Of a DNA stretch of 64,000 nt, positions 9,928 through 21,178 are shown one piece after another. The notes beneath the pieces were generated by a model. It was given only the letters and a program-made list of their open reading frames with translations. It made no database searches and had not been told where the DNA came from. The position numbers and the translations under genes were made by a program. This DNA is from Spirogloea muscicola (Eukaryota > Streptophyta > Zygnematophyceae > Spirogloeales > Spirogloeaceae). Location of the stretch: NCBI GenBank assembly GCA_009602725.1, contig WELB01000065.1, forward strand, positions 448,243-512,242. Reading direction: 5' to 3'. Position 1 is the first letter of the stretch, and the number at the start of each line of letters is the position of its first letter.

Positions 9928-12900
9928 ATGGACGTCATGACGTCGAGCAGCCCGCGGAGCATGCTGCAGCAGCTGGGCCGCCACGCCAGCCTCAAGGGCC
10001 TGCTGCCGGGCATGGACGCCGCCGCCGCCGCCGCCGGCGACGACGCCTCACCCTCCACCTCGCCGCGGCTCTCCGCCGCCGCCGCCTCCGCCGCCGCCGG
10101 CGGCGGCAAGTGGCTCCGGGAGCTCTCCTCGCTGGCCAACGTCGTCGTGGGCCAGTGCGCACGGTGCGTGCCTCTGCCAGCAGCGGGGCTCTCGGTAGTT
10201 GCGTGCTGCCATCCGTCCGGCAAGGAGCTTGGGATTCTTACGCTCGCATTTCACACCTGTTATACCCTCCCCCAGTTGGAATTGCTTGCACGCATCGACC
10301 ATACAATGCATATGCGCGAATCAGTTGCCTGGAGACATCACCGCCGCTGTGGCAGCAGCAGAGAACCTGCATTGCTGGGCTTCCAGACCCTTAGGTCCTG
10401 CAATGGCAGCACCCGAGCCTTGAGTACCCGCGGTTAATCAAATTAGCCATGCCGAAGGCTAGCTGTAAAAGACCTGCTGTTAGTGGTTGAGCTGCGGCTG
10501 GTAGCCATCATACAAATTTGTCGTGATGTGATCAGGGTGCTGATGCTGAGCCCCGAAGAACTCCGGGCGCACTTCGAGGCAGAGGCCCCGCAGGCCGCCA
10601 AGCACGACTCACGGTATGCGCGGAATTTGCTGGAGTACTGCTGCTTCAGGGCCCTGGCAGTTTCCACGCAGGTCTCCGACCACCTCAAGGACCGCGAGTT
10701 CCGCCGCTGGACGTTTGACTGCATGCTCGCCTGGGAGGCCCCCGGCGCGGCTAGCCAGCCCTCTGCTCAGGTGCGCTAGTAGTGCAGAGCTCCCCTCCTG
10801 CCATCGTCTCTGTCGCACGCTAGAGCTCTGGGGTTTTCAGTCGATAGCACAACGCAACCAGCTCTGCTGCAATACATTTGGCATGCTGCTCACAATGGTG
10901 GGAGGCCGTCCGTCTCCGCGCCTGCCAGCCCCTTTGCACACATCCTGTACGCTTATGTTCAGTAGTACTTGTGAGTATAGATATTGCTGCAAGTCAGAGC
11001 ACCAGGGCTCAGGGACATTGTGCAGTTTGGCTCCTTCTCTGTGAGCTCTTGGTTGTCTGTCACGATGACTTTTTGTCACTACAAGTTCATGCTGCAACAA
11101 TAGTCTGTCGCTCATGGCATAGCTGTGTCATTAGATTGCAGCCTTAGTCCGTCATTGCGTAGTGCCAGCTCGCACTCAGAAAATGGTGGCCCAACCACAG
11201 GGATGGACCCGGCCTTGTTGCTGTACTTACTTGTCTGATGAAGTATGATGCGATGTAGGTGAATGTGGAGAGCACGGTCGGTGTAGAGGCCTTTGCCCGT
11301 ATTGCTCCAGCAATGCCCGTGGCTGCCGACAGCGTGACCGTGCACAACCAGTTTGAGATTCTTACTGAGACCCTCGGGGGACGGCTACCTTTTGTGACCT
11401 ACAACAAATACCTCTTGGAGCTGGACAAGTGAGTCTTTAAGGTCCTTGCCTGTGATCCATCGAGAGTCCTCCTGGACTGTTGACATCGAATGTGACAGTG
11501 CTTGACATTGTGTGTGCAGGTCTGTCAAGCACATAAAGGGTCAGACAACGCCAGCTTTGGGGCATGCCTTGAGCTTGAGAAAGGGTGGGGAGGTGGTCAT
11601 CGAGACGGATGGTACGGCCACACAGCCGGTGCTTCAGCACATTGGTGTCACGGCTTGGCCTGGTGAACTTTGTCTCCCTGCTGCCTGGCTCAGCGACTGT
11701 CTTTCTGTTGCTCACAACTTGGATAGTGCAGCCATTTTCTCTTTGGGTGAATTGCTGTCCAAGGAGTGAGATAGTGCCACCTGCATGACTCGCATGCGCT
11801 GCACACGCATCTGTTTGGCGTCTTCTACCGGCCTGTCCTACGCTATGTGTGACAGAGTGTAGTACTGCAATTGTGCACTGACGTCTACTGTTGGAGGTGG
11901 TGCTGGCAGGGAGGCTGACGCTCACCGATCATGCCCTCTACTTTGAGGCAAGCGGGGTTGTCTCATATGATGCCGCACGGAAATTCGACCTGTCGGCTGA
12001 CACAAAGCATGTGGTGAAGCCGGATCTAACAGGGCCCTGGGGTGCCCGTCTCTTTGACAAGGCGGTCATGTACAAATCCAACGCACAGTACGTACTCGAC
12101 CCTCTCGGGTTTCTCAGCATATGCTTGAGCATTGTGGCTTTTGTCAAGGTTGACAATTTGCTGCAGTATCGTTAAGTGCGGTACTGCTTTCCGTTTTCAA
12201 CCACTGCCAGTGTTTATGAGTGCCCTATGTTTTGATTCACTCGTGGAGCACCTTTCCATGGTTTATTATGCAGGGTGGAGCCGGTGGTCCTTGAGTTTCC
12301 TGAGCTGACGGGTCACATGAGGCGCGACTACTGGCTGGTGCTCATCAGGGAGGTTGTGGCCGTGCACGCCTTCATCCGCGGCCACTTTCTTGAGTTGCAG
12401 CCTGCAGCCAAGTCCCGAGCCCTGGCCAAGGCAGTGTTAGGCATTGCGAGGCTCAAAGCCATCTGGACGCTGCACCGGGCCCTGCCACCAAAGCCAGAGG
12501 CACTGCTCACCTTTGTCACAGCAGACGACCTGCCTGGTGGTGACCTAGTGTTGTCGGCCCTGGCCGAGCGGCTACGCAAGGGCGAGGCAAGCCTGAATAC
12601 GCACGTCAGAGAGGGTGGTGTTTCGGCGGAGCATGGCACCTCCCGAGGAAGCTTTGACGGCGGTAGTGCGGCCGATGTGCCTTCGGCGCACAGAGACGTG
12701 CCCTCCATGAGGAGCACGGCAGCTGCAGCAGCGGCAGCTGTTGCGCAGCTGCTGCCGGGGGCGTCGAGCTCTCCCAGGGCGGGGACGAGCGCAGGTGGTG
12801 GTGCAGGTGGCAAGGAGCTCAGCATGCCCGTCGGGGAGGTCTTGGTGGGGGAGCTGACGGCGCTGGAGAGAGCTGTGCAAGCAAGCCGCGACAAAAGCAA

Positions 12901-14391
12901 GAAGGTTGAAAAAGCACGGGCGACAGTGGACGAGGTTAAGGTTGACGGGATTGGCACCAATCTTGCCCTCATGAAGGTGAGGATGTCTACCTTCTCCACT
13001 GAGAACATGCCTGATAAAGTAGACTAGTTGCTGCCCCAGTCTCCTGCTGATGCCAGCAAATGCTGGAAACCTTTTGGTGACTAGCATTGGTGTCAAAACA
13101 TGCACATGTAAGAACTCAAGATAGCTTTGGTATTGCCGTTGTGGCAGGAGTTGTGCATACCTCTGGTTGCAACGGCCACTTTGCTTCAATCGCTGGCTGC
13201 GTGGGAGGAGCCCTCAAAAACAATAGCTTTCTTGGCAATCACTCTGTACATTATCTACAGGTGTGGCTTAGTGATTGACCAGTGCTAGCACATAGAAGCA
13301 GTTGCTTGACAGTTGCTTGTAACAGAACTTAAAAGTGAAACTGCAAGAGATCTTGTTACATCCTGAGGTCGGCCTCCTCATCACCCATTGCATTTGCTAC
13401 TCTCCTAGGGACTGGCTTGGATATGTTGTTCCCATTTTGCTCCTGGTAAATGCTGGCCTCATCTTGTGGCTACGCTACATCCGCAAGTGGGATCGACGGT
13501 ATGCCATATGACTCAGTTGGTTGCTTAGCCTCAAGCAAGCAACCTTGAAGTGCAGCTAATGAAGCTTCGGGCCACCTTGCTGTGCAAAGCAGCTAGATGT
13601 AATGTTGTTCTGTTGGCATAGGCCATATAATGATGACCACAAGGATGTTGTCATCCAGCTCAGGGAAGAGGTTACGCGGATCCAAGCACCCAGACTGAGC
13701 TTGTTAGTATGTTGCATTGTGATGTCTGAGTTTTCAGCAATCCACCTCACTGTCTCTTATGCATGGCTTGGTGGCTTGCATCCTCTCAAGGCCATCGGAG
13801 CGACGAAATGAGGTTGTGGTTGCTGTGCCTCCCACAAAGAGCGCTGTGGAGCAAGTGGTGGTTCTCCAGGGGGCTCTTGCTCAAGTGGAGGCCACAATAC
13901 AGGCAGCCAATATTGCGCTACTGAAAGCACGAGCCTTGCTTTTGTCTGAGCTTCCACAGGTATGTTGCAGTCTGATGCCCTCAATGCACCAGATGCTTGT
14001 TCTGATAATCCGGTGCATTCATGTCATTTGCATCTTCCTTGACAGCACAATTTGCATCTCCACGGCTGCAACTGAGTGCCTTCTATTTTTCCTGCAACAT
14101 GCCTATATCGAATCGAGTGCTGTTGCAATTGCTATTGCTACTCGTGATCTGCTTGCTTGCTGGTTTCAGGCCACAGACGAACTGGTAGCTGCGCATGTTG
14201 TCTTGGCTGTGAGTCTAGCCGTGCTTCCAGTGCGCATAGTGGTGTTGTTCGCAACTCTCGAGTTCTTCACAAGGAGATTGGAGTTGAGAAGGAGTCAAGC
14301 AGACAGGATGTTCCGTCGAGTTCGGGAATGGTGGCACCATATTCCTGTGGTGCCTGTACGCTTTGTTGAGGGGGATTCTCTGACTGTCTAA
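9928..14391 (+). CDS. Plant DUF639 family protein, eleven exons
   Basis: Exons: 9928-10163, 10536-10770, 11259-11428, 11520-11662, 11910-12087, 12274-12976, 13148-13260, 13409-13498, 13622-13706, 13738-13959 and 14170-14391. All introns are GT-AG and phases agree, giving about 798 aa. The ATG has context GCCGCCATGG. Family landmarks in order: YARNLLEYCCFRALAVSTQV and FRRWTFDCMLAWEAP (exon 2), VGVEAFARIAPAMPVAAD (exon 3), LQHIGVTAWPG (exon 4), LTDHALYFEASGVVSYDAA and VVKPDLTGPWGARLFDKAV (exon 5), EPVVLEFPELTGHMRRDYW (exon 6), IAFLAITLYIIYRDWLGYVV (exons 7-8), AVPPTKSAVEQ (exon 10) and FRRVREWWHHIPVVPV near the end. Exons 7-8 and 11 encode hydrophobic segments, so a membrane protein is likely; the molecular function of DUF639 is not known to me. 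Exon 6 carries an Ala/Gly/Ser-rich loop. The exon 9-10 intron would be only 31 bases, so that boundary is doubtful. Confidence 0.9.
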
Positions 14392-14538
14392 TTTTTGACA
14401 GCTTTCTGACAGATTGACAGATTTCCAAACCAATATTGCACATGCGTGCCTTGCACCGTTCACTTGGTCTCATTGGCAACATCATTCAGATGCATGGATT
14501 ACTGCATTGCTGGTTGATTGATGCTTCATGAATGTTCA

Positions 14539-14935
14539 TGCTTGCTTCTTGCGAGAGCCCGAGCTCTTGGTGCTCTTGCTGCTCGCATGAGATCCTTCCT
14601 GTCTCAACGACGTTGTTAAGCCGGCACTCTTGACCGGCTCATTCGTGCTGCAGTATCTACGCTCTCTCAAGAACCAGAGCCAGCTTGCAGGCTGTGACCA
14701 GGCTGCAGCAATAGCCTTCTCAAAAGTGATGACCTTGAAGGGACCGTCAATGTAGCCGATGACGGTCCTGTACCAGTCGAAGAGGCACTTGACCTTCCGG
14801 CCACACGCGGGGATCACAAAGACCACGACGCACAGCTGGGAGAGGAGGCCATACCACAGCAGCGCGAGCACAGCAGCCAGACCCCGGGAGGCCACTCCGG
14901 GCGCCTCCTCCACCGGCTTGCTGCCCTCTGCAAGG
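14539..14935 (-). CDS. Terminal exon of an unidentified gene
   Basis: An open frame on the minus strand ends at a stop near 14536-14538 and can begin after a splice acceptor near 14935 (TTGCCTTGCAG). The product is about 130 aa. It begins GSKPVEEAPGVASRG, then has a hydrophobic segment LAAVLALLWYGLLSQLCVVV and a Cys pair in IPACGRKVKCLFDWYR, followed by FEKAIAAAWSQPASWLWFL and a Ser/Lys-rich tail. I do not recognise the family. It lies convergent with DUF639, about 145 bases past its stop, as a neighbouring gene's 3' end would. Upstream exons were not identified. Confidence 0.45.
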
Positions 14936-15156
14936 CAAGCAAGAGGCAGGTGCCGGTGTCAAGCGGATGCTTGACCATGACTTGGGTCACTAGCCACAGG
15001 TGCTGCCTGATGTGAGCCTTCTGATAGCTGCCTTTAGGTGCCTCTTCCCTGCCCATGCGCAGGCAGCAGCGGCCCTGCGCTACAGCCTGTATTGTCTGCA
15101 GCTGGTCAGTCCGGGGGCGAGATCTTCAGACTGAGGCGAGTAGGCAGCCTGCCTAT

Positions 15157-15296
15157 GGCTAAGTGGGTGTTAGCGCCGGGCTTTTGGGCAGCTAGCGGTG
15201 CCGAGCGGATGGTCTTGCAGAACACGGCGTGCGAGGTACGGCTAGGTGGGTGTTAGCGCCGGGCTCCTGGGCAGCTAGTGATGCCGAGCACGCATG
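15157..15296 (+). repeat. Pair of ~56-bp direct repeats
   Basis: TGGGTGTTAGCGCCGGGC followed by TGGGCAGCTAG and GCCGAGC occurs at about 15157-15212 and again at 15239-15296, about 80 bases apart, with few mismatches. No gene is seen on it. Confidence 0.7.
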
Positions 15297-15394
15297 GGCA
15301 AAAGGCTTGGCAGAGCGCGCCATGCGAGGCGCCGTAGGGGAGAGACGGGACCGCGGAGCGAGGCCGCAGGGGGGACGACATTGCCACTGCGCCG

Positions 15395-15620
15395 ATGGTG
15401 AGCTCTCGTCTCGAGCCGTTCAAGGCCCATCTGGTGCACGAGCCGAGTGGTCGTCTCACCGACGACGGCGTAGAGGAAGGTGCCGCTGGCGAGGTGGTCG
15501 GCGCGGGTGAGGAGGAGCGGGCCGGCGGGGTGGGCGTCGGCGAGGAGGCAGCCCGGGGCGCCGGTGAGGAGGCGCAGCGCGTCGAGGACGTCGGCGGCGG
15601 CCTGCGGGGCGCGCAGGCGC
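15395..15620 (-). CDS. Partial exon of an unidentified gene, cut by the gap
   Basis: On the minus strand, entering from the gap, the frame reads APQAAADVLDALRLLTGAPG, then LLADAHPAGPLLLTRADHLA and GTFLYAVVGE. A degenerate relative of the same peptide lies at about 22085-22290 on the same strand (QAAPHVLDMLRILTSRPRC and EGTFLYAV). The conserved pattern in two places suggests real coding sequence rather than a chance GC-rich frame. The GTFLYA pattern loosely recalls the end of some NACHT-type ATPase domains, but this is a weak guess. The gene's 5' side is hidden by the run of N. Confidence 0.45.
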
Positions 15621-15854
15621 NNNNNNNNNNNNNNNNNNNNNNNNNNNNNNNNNNNNNNNNNNNNNNNNNNNNNNNNNNNNNNNNNNNNNNNNNNNNNNNN
15701 NNNNNNNNNNNNNNNNNNNNNNNNNNNNNNNNNNNNNNNNNNNNNNNNNNNNNNNNNNNNNNNNNNNNNNNNNNNNNNNNNNNNNNNNNNNNNNNNNNNN
15801 NNNNNNNNNNNNNNNNNNNNNNNNNNNNNNNNNNNNNNNNNNNNNNNNNNNNNN
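15621..15854. other. Assembly gap of 234 N
   Basis: The bases are undetermined. The gap hides the 5' side of the minus-strand exon to its left and the N-terminus of the helicase to its right, and probably a GC-rich divergent promoter. The true length may differ. Confidence 0.99.
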
Positions 15855-16534
15855 CGGCGCAGGGCGTGGCGCGGTGCACGCCGGTGCAGGCGGCCGCCAT
15901 CCCGCTCTTCTGCTCGCACAAGGACGTGGCGGTGTGCGCCACCACCGGCTCCGGCAAGACGCTCGCCTTCCTCCTCCCACTCCTCCACATCCTGCGCGCC
16001 GCGCCGCCGCTACGGCCCCACCAGCTCGGCGCCCTCGTCGTCTCGCCCACGCGCGAGCTGGCCGCCCAGATCCTGGCCGTGGCCGAGCCCCTGGTGGCCG
16101 CGCTGGACGGCGGCGCCTTCGCGGCCGCGCTAGCGGTGGGCGGCACCGACGTGGCCGCCAGCGTCGCGCGGCTGGCGCGCGGCGACGCGCGGGTGCTGGT
16201 GGCCACGCCCGGCCGCCTGGCCGACGTCCTCGCCTGCTGCCCGACGCTGGACCTCGGGCGCGCGGCGGTGCTGGTGCTGGACGAGGCGGACCGCATGCTG
16301 GCCGCCGGCTTCCTCCCGTGCCTCGACGACGTCCTCGCGCGCCTGCCGCGGCAGCGCCTCACGGCCCTCTTCTACGCCACGCCGTCCGACGGCGTCCAGG
16401 AGCTCGTGTGCTCAGTCCTGAGCGACCCCATCCATGTGCACGTACAAGCTCAGGCCCTGCAGGCTGCCGCTCGTGACGCGGATCCTGCCTCGGTCGCGAG
16501 CCGTCTCATGGACGCCATCAGGCTTGAGCACTGA
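15855..16534 (+). CDS. DEAD-box RNA helicase, N-terminal RecA-like half (DDX55/SPB4/RH18 type)
   Basis: The frame leaves the gap with the Q-motif region CTPVQAAAIPLFCSHKDVAV, very like plant RH18 and yeast SPB4, which act in 60S ribosomal subunit assembly in the nucleolus. Motifs: I ATTGSGKT (15938-15961), Ia PTRELA (16046-16063), TPGR (16205-16216), II DEAD (16280-16291), and at the place of motif III YAT (16373-16381), where the family has SAT. The text after ELVCSVLSDPIHVHV runs to a stop at 16532-16534. The second helicase domain, with motifs IV-VI, is not seen before the copia LTR begins near 16627. It could lie outside the window, or this is a truncated copy. The loss of the motif III serine favours a damaged gene. 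Confidence 0.75.
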
Positions 16535-16626
16535 GGTTGGCATCTTGTGTGTAGATGATAGTTATTTACACCATCTGTCTTTGAATTCGAGGACAGTGGA
16601 TGCTGACAGGGACTTGGGTCTGTTGA

Positions 16627-17180
16627 GATTTGAGCTTCGCCATTTCCAGATCACATAGACGCCGAAGCCCACAGAAAATCGCTGCAGCTTTTCCCTTAGA
16701 AGCCGCAGCCGCCACTGTCACGCTGCGCGGGGACTTGCTGCGGCTCACTCATGGCGCTGCTGCTGCTGTCGCCGGCAACCTCACTACGCGACTCCCGCCC
16801 TGTCGCGCTTGCAGTGCGCTCTGCTGGACTGGCGGGATCCGGTGGCGTACGCCCCAGCGAGTGCAAGGGGTCCAGCCCCTCCAGCCCCTAAAGCCCTGGA
16901 CCCGGCGGCACGCCCTAGCGCAGCCATCCTGCATCTCACGGGATGGCGCCCACCTTCAACGGTGGAGATCCAGTCGAATTACGATCTGCTGGGACCACCG
17001 GACTCCCTAGCTCAGGGGTAAACTCTGAGCCCCTCAGTACCCCGACGACGTGCCGCTATGTGTGGGCCTCTTAGGGCGCGCATGAAGATGGTACTGCGGG
17101 GCTCCTCACCCAGTTCTAGAACCTAAACTATGCGAGCTAGCAAGAGGCAAGAGTCTCATAGACCTCTCTCAATACTAACA
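16627..17180 (-). mobile_element. 3' LTR of the left Ty1/copia relic
   Basis: This stretch is the reverse complement of 21179-21738 with scattered differences. Shared blocks include the CTGCGGCTCACTC region, CCAGCCCCTCCAGCCCC, GACTCCCTAGCTCAGG and GAGGCAAGAGTCTCATAGAC or their relatives. It directly follows the RNase H end of the left copia relic. The outer boundary is approximate. Confidence 0.75.
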
Positions 17181-18960
17181 CTCTAGCAAAGTTTGATTCT
17201 GACAAGACAACAGCCAAAGTGCTTGACATGTTTCTGCTGCTTTACATTTGCTACTTCTTTGGTCAAAGTATCAGCAGCCATGTCACCTGTAGAGCAGTAT
17301 TTGAAGTACACCTTTCCAGCCTCCAAGAGCTCGTGTACGAAGTGCCACTGGATATCAATGTGCTTGCTCTGACTATGGTGATGAGGGTTTGTCATTTATG
17401 CCAAGCTTCCTTGATTGTTGCTGTAGATGGGAGATGGAGCACATTGTATGAAGCCCACCTCCTCGAGCAGCCTCCTCAACCAGATTGCTTCCTGGCTTGC
17501 CTGCGTTGCAGCCATGTACGCTGCCTCCATTGTAGACAGCGCAACCGATCTCTGTCTCTTGCTACTCCATGAGACTGCTGCTCCACCCAGCATGAAAACG
17601 TAGCCTGAGGTAGACCTTCGAGTCACCATGTCTCCACCCCAGTCTGCATCAACGTAACCATAGAGGGTTGAAAGCAGCTCGACATTACCTTCTGCTGGCC
17701 CCCAATCATGTTCAGATGCATTTGGAGCGAGCAAGTTGGAAGAATGACCTGGGAGGGCCCCTAGACAGTGAACGAATTGGGGCCCAGTTTCTACTGGAAG
17801 CATGATGCAGCCAGAGGAGGTGGCACGGAACGAGACGACCTGGGAAGGCCTTTATACTTTGGTAGGGAGTTTGGGGCCCGCGTCAATTATTTGCTGGAGA
17901 GTGTTGCAGCAGTGCACTCTCTCCGCCGAACGCGAGCCACAAATTTGTTGTGTCAGCCAGGGATTGAAGATCCGTTATGTGGTTTGCTAATGAGCCGCTG
18001 CATGAATTGGCTCACTGCTCCCACTGCTGCCGTGAAATCCGGCCTGGTCTCTGTCATAAGATACATTAGACTCCCCACTGCTTGCTGGTATGGAACCCCT
18101 GCTATCTCCTCCTCCTCCTCCATTGTTTGTGGCTCTTGCTCCTTTGATAAGGCCTGCTTGTGCTCCATAGGTGTTGAGATTGGCTTGCTACGTCGCCATC
18201 CGAAATTGTTGCAGTACTTGCTCAGCATATTTGACTTGTCCCAGCTTGATGGTCTTCTGCTCTTTGTCCCTCGCCACCTGCATGCCTAGGAGGTAGGACA
18301 CCTCTCCAAGATTGGGCATGCTGAGTAAGCTTCTCACCTTCTCCACACTCTTCAGGCTGGGACTGACTATGATCAGGTCGTAAATTTACAAGGCCAACAG
18401 CACCACAGGCTGTGCTGACTTCTGCAGCACATATATGCTGGTGTCTCTGGCGCATTCGACAAATTCTGCCACTTCAGCACACCATTGATTTTGTGGTTCC
18501 ACATCCGGGGTGCTTATTTCAACCCGTACAGGGACTTCTTCAAAGGACAGACCTTGCTTGGCTGCTGCAGGTCAATGAATCCCTCGGGCTGCATCATGTA
18601 GATATCCTCCTCCAGATCTCCATTCAGAAACGCTGTCTTCACATCCATCTGATGCATCTCCAAATTCATGACTGTAGCTAAGCTCAAAAGCACTCAGATG
18701 GAGGTGTGTTTTGCTACCGATGCAAAGGTCTCGTCATTGTCGATCCCTGCGACCTTTAAGAATCCCTTCGCCACCAGCCTCGCCGTGTGTCTCACAAACC
18801 CCCCATCCGCACCTCGCTTCTGCCTCAGCACCCACTTGCAGTCAATGGCCTTCCTTCAGGTACAGAGTACAGGTTGTTGGACCCTGCAAGCAAGCGCATT
18901 GAGCTAGCAGAGATGTCGTCTTTCATGAAAGTTGGAGTAGAAACGAGCATGCTGCAGCAG
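17181..18960 (-). mobile_element. Ty1/copia pol relic, left copy
   Basis: Minus-strand peptides follow copia order: GADGGFVRHTARLVAKGF and [20 protein letters not shown] (RT start), the RT end with VGSLMYLMTETRPDFTAAVG, then RNase H with [20 protein letters not shown] and [19 protein letters not shown], and the pol tail ADTLTKEVA. The 3' LTR follows on the left; no 5' LTR, gag or integrase core was recognised. A segment of about 150-200 bases of non-copia character near 17790-17960 is shared with the right copy. The element is broken with several breaks. Confidence 0.85.
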
Positions 18961-21178
18961 AGGAGAGGACCATGTTGCAGTGGGAGCTGAGGCCTGCTAT
19001 GCTTGACTCTGAAGAGCTTTGTCTTGTGTGGAGATGAAGATATGGAGGATGTCGATGAGCATGAGTAGCAACAAACACTGCCATAGCAATTCGTTCGAGG
19101 AGGAGGAGGAGGCGGTGCAGCAACAGCAGGCCGGAGAGGAAGCAGTCCAGCCACAGCAGATGTTGAGAATAAGTATGCGGGTGCCACGTCCTGCACGCTA
19201 TGTTGGTTTTGTAGCTACGGTTGATAACCCATGAGTACAGCATAGGCAAAGGCAGAGGGAGGATGCAGCGCCGTGGGAGCTGGCTGCTGCTGAAGGGATC
19301 TTTCCATCAAATACAATGGAACATTGGAACTTGTCGACCTGCCATTGGGTAGGAAGGCCATTGGCTGCAAGTGGGTGCTCAGGTGAAAGCGAGGTGCGGA
19401 TGGGGGGATTGTGAGCCACAAGGCCAGGCTGGTTTCGTGGTTCTCACAGGTCGAGGCCATCGACTACGACTAGACCTTTGCACCGGTGCCAAAGTACATT
19501 TCCACCATTCGAGTGCTACTGACCTTGGCTGCAGTCATTACTTTTTAGGTCATCAAATGGACGTGAAGACTGTGTACGAGGTTACCATCGACCTGCAGCA
19601 GCCAAACAAGGTCTGCTGGTTGAACAAGTCGCTGTGCGCGTTGAAACAAGCTCCCTGGATGTGGAATCACAGAATCAATGGTGTGGTGAAGGAGGCAGGG
19701 TTTAAGGTGCATCAAATGGACGTGAAGACGGCGTGTCTGAATGGAGACCTGGAGGAGGAGATCTACATGATTCAGCCACAAGGTTTCATCCACCTGCAGC
19801 AGCCAAGCAAGATCTGCCGTTTGAAGAGCTGTACGGTTTGGAACAAGCTCCCCGGATGTGGGACCATAAAATGGTGTGCTGAAGGAGGCAGGGTTTGTAT
19901 GATGCGCCAGCGACGTCAGCGTATTATGTGCTGCAGAAGTCATCACAATTTGTGGTGCTGTTGGCCTTTTATGTTGACGACCTGACCGCAGTTACTCCCA
20001 GCCTGGAGAGTGCGGAGAAGGTGAAGAGCTTGCTTAGTTGCAGATTTAGCAATGTCCTCCGATCTTGGAGAGGTGTCCTACCTCCTAGGCACGTAGGTGG
20101 TGAGGGACGGAGTGCAAGACCATCAGGCTGGGACACGTCAACTTTGCTAAGCAGGTGCTGCAGCGTATTGGGATGGGGACGTGCAAGCCAGTCTCAACCC
20201 CTACAGCCCAAGCAGGCCTTATAAAAGGAGCAATGGCCACAAACAGTGGAGGAGGAGATGGCAGGGGTTCTATACCAGCAAGCAGTGGGAAGTCTCGTGT
20301 ATCTTTGACAGGAACCAGGCCAGATCTTGCAGCAGCAGTAGGAACAGTGAGCCAATTCATGCAGCGGCCTGGGTTGTCAAGGCGTAAAACGGGTCTTCAG
20401 ATATTTGGCTGGGACAACAAATATGTATCTCACTTTCGGCAGAGAGAGTGAACTGCTGCAACACTCTCCAGCTACTAACGGAACGCGGGCCCTGAAATCC
20501 CTCTCAAAGGATAGGGGCCCTTCCACATTGTCTCGTTTCGTATCACTTGCTCTGGCTGCCTCATTTGCTTCGCGTGAAACTGGGCCTCTTCCACGATGTA
20601 GGGGCCCTCCCAGTTGTGCTCTTTCCGACCGAATGCTCTGAATGCATCTGAACATAAGGGGCCAGCAGAAGGAACTGTTGAGCTGCTATCGACCGTCTAT
20701 GGATGCGTTGATGTATACTGAGGCAGAGACACGGTGACTCGAAGGTCTACCTCAGGCTACGTCTTCGTGCTGGGAGGAGCAGCTGTCTCGTGCAGTAGCA
20801 AGAGACAAAGGTCGGCTGCGCTGTCTACTGTGGAGGCAGAGTACATGGCTGCGACTAAGGCAAGTAAGGAGGCAATTTGGTTGAGGAGGCTGCTTGAGGA
20901 AGTGGGCTTCCCACGCCGTGCTCCATCCCTCATCTACAGCGACTCCCAAGGAAGCTTGGCATCAATGAAGAACCCTGTTCATCATAGTCGGAGCAAGCTC
21001 ATCAACATCCAGTGGCACTTCGTGTGTGAGCTCTTGGAGGCTGTCGAAGCTATGCTTAAAATACTGCTCTAGTAATGACATGGCTGCTGATACTTTGACC
21101 AAGGGACCGCAAGTCAAAGCATCAGGAATGTGTCAAGCAATCTGGCTTGTTGTCGTGTCAAATTTGTACTTGCTAGAG
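18961..21178 (+). mobile_element. Ty1/copia pol relic, right copy
   Basis: Plus-strand peptides are RPARYVGFVATVDNP (integrase to RT linker, near 19180-19230), LGRKAIGCKWVLR, two HQMDVKT motifs about 180 bases apart (an internal duplication), [20 protein letters not shown] and SKLINIQWHFV of RNase H. Near 20380-20640 it carries the same non-copia segment as the left copy. It ends in a 3' LTR; no 5' LTR is seen. It is head to head with the left copy. It is broken with many breaks. Confidence 0.85.

Noticed and set aside
9726-10223. Minus-strand open frame rich in Ala and Ser
   Set aside because: It is a shadow of the GC-rich first exon and promoter of DUF639 and crosses an undetermined base.
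12328-13008. Long minus-strand open frame
   Set aside because: It is antisense to exon 6 of DUF639, has no recognisable domain, and is explained by the GC-rich codon use of the exon.
15253-16362. Long minus-strand frame through the gap
   Set aside because: Much of it is N, and the part right of the gap is antisense to the DEAD-box helicase; only 15395-15620 has support from a second copy.
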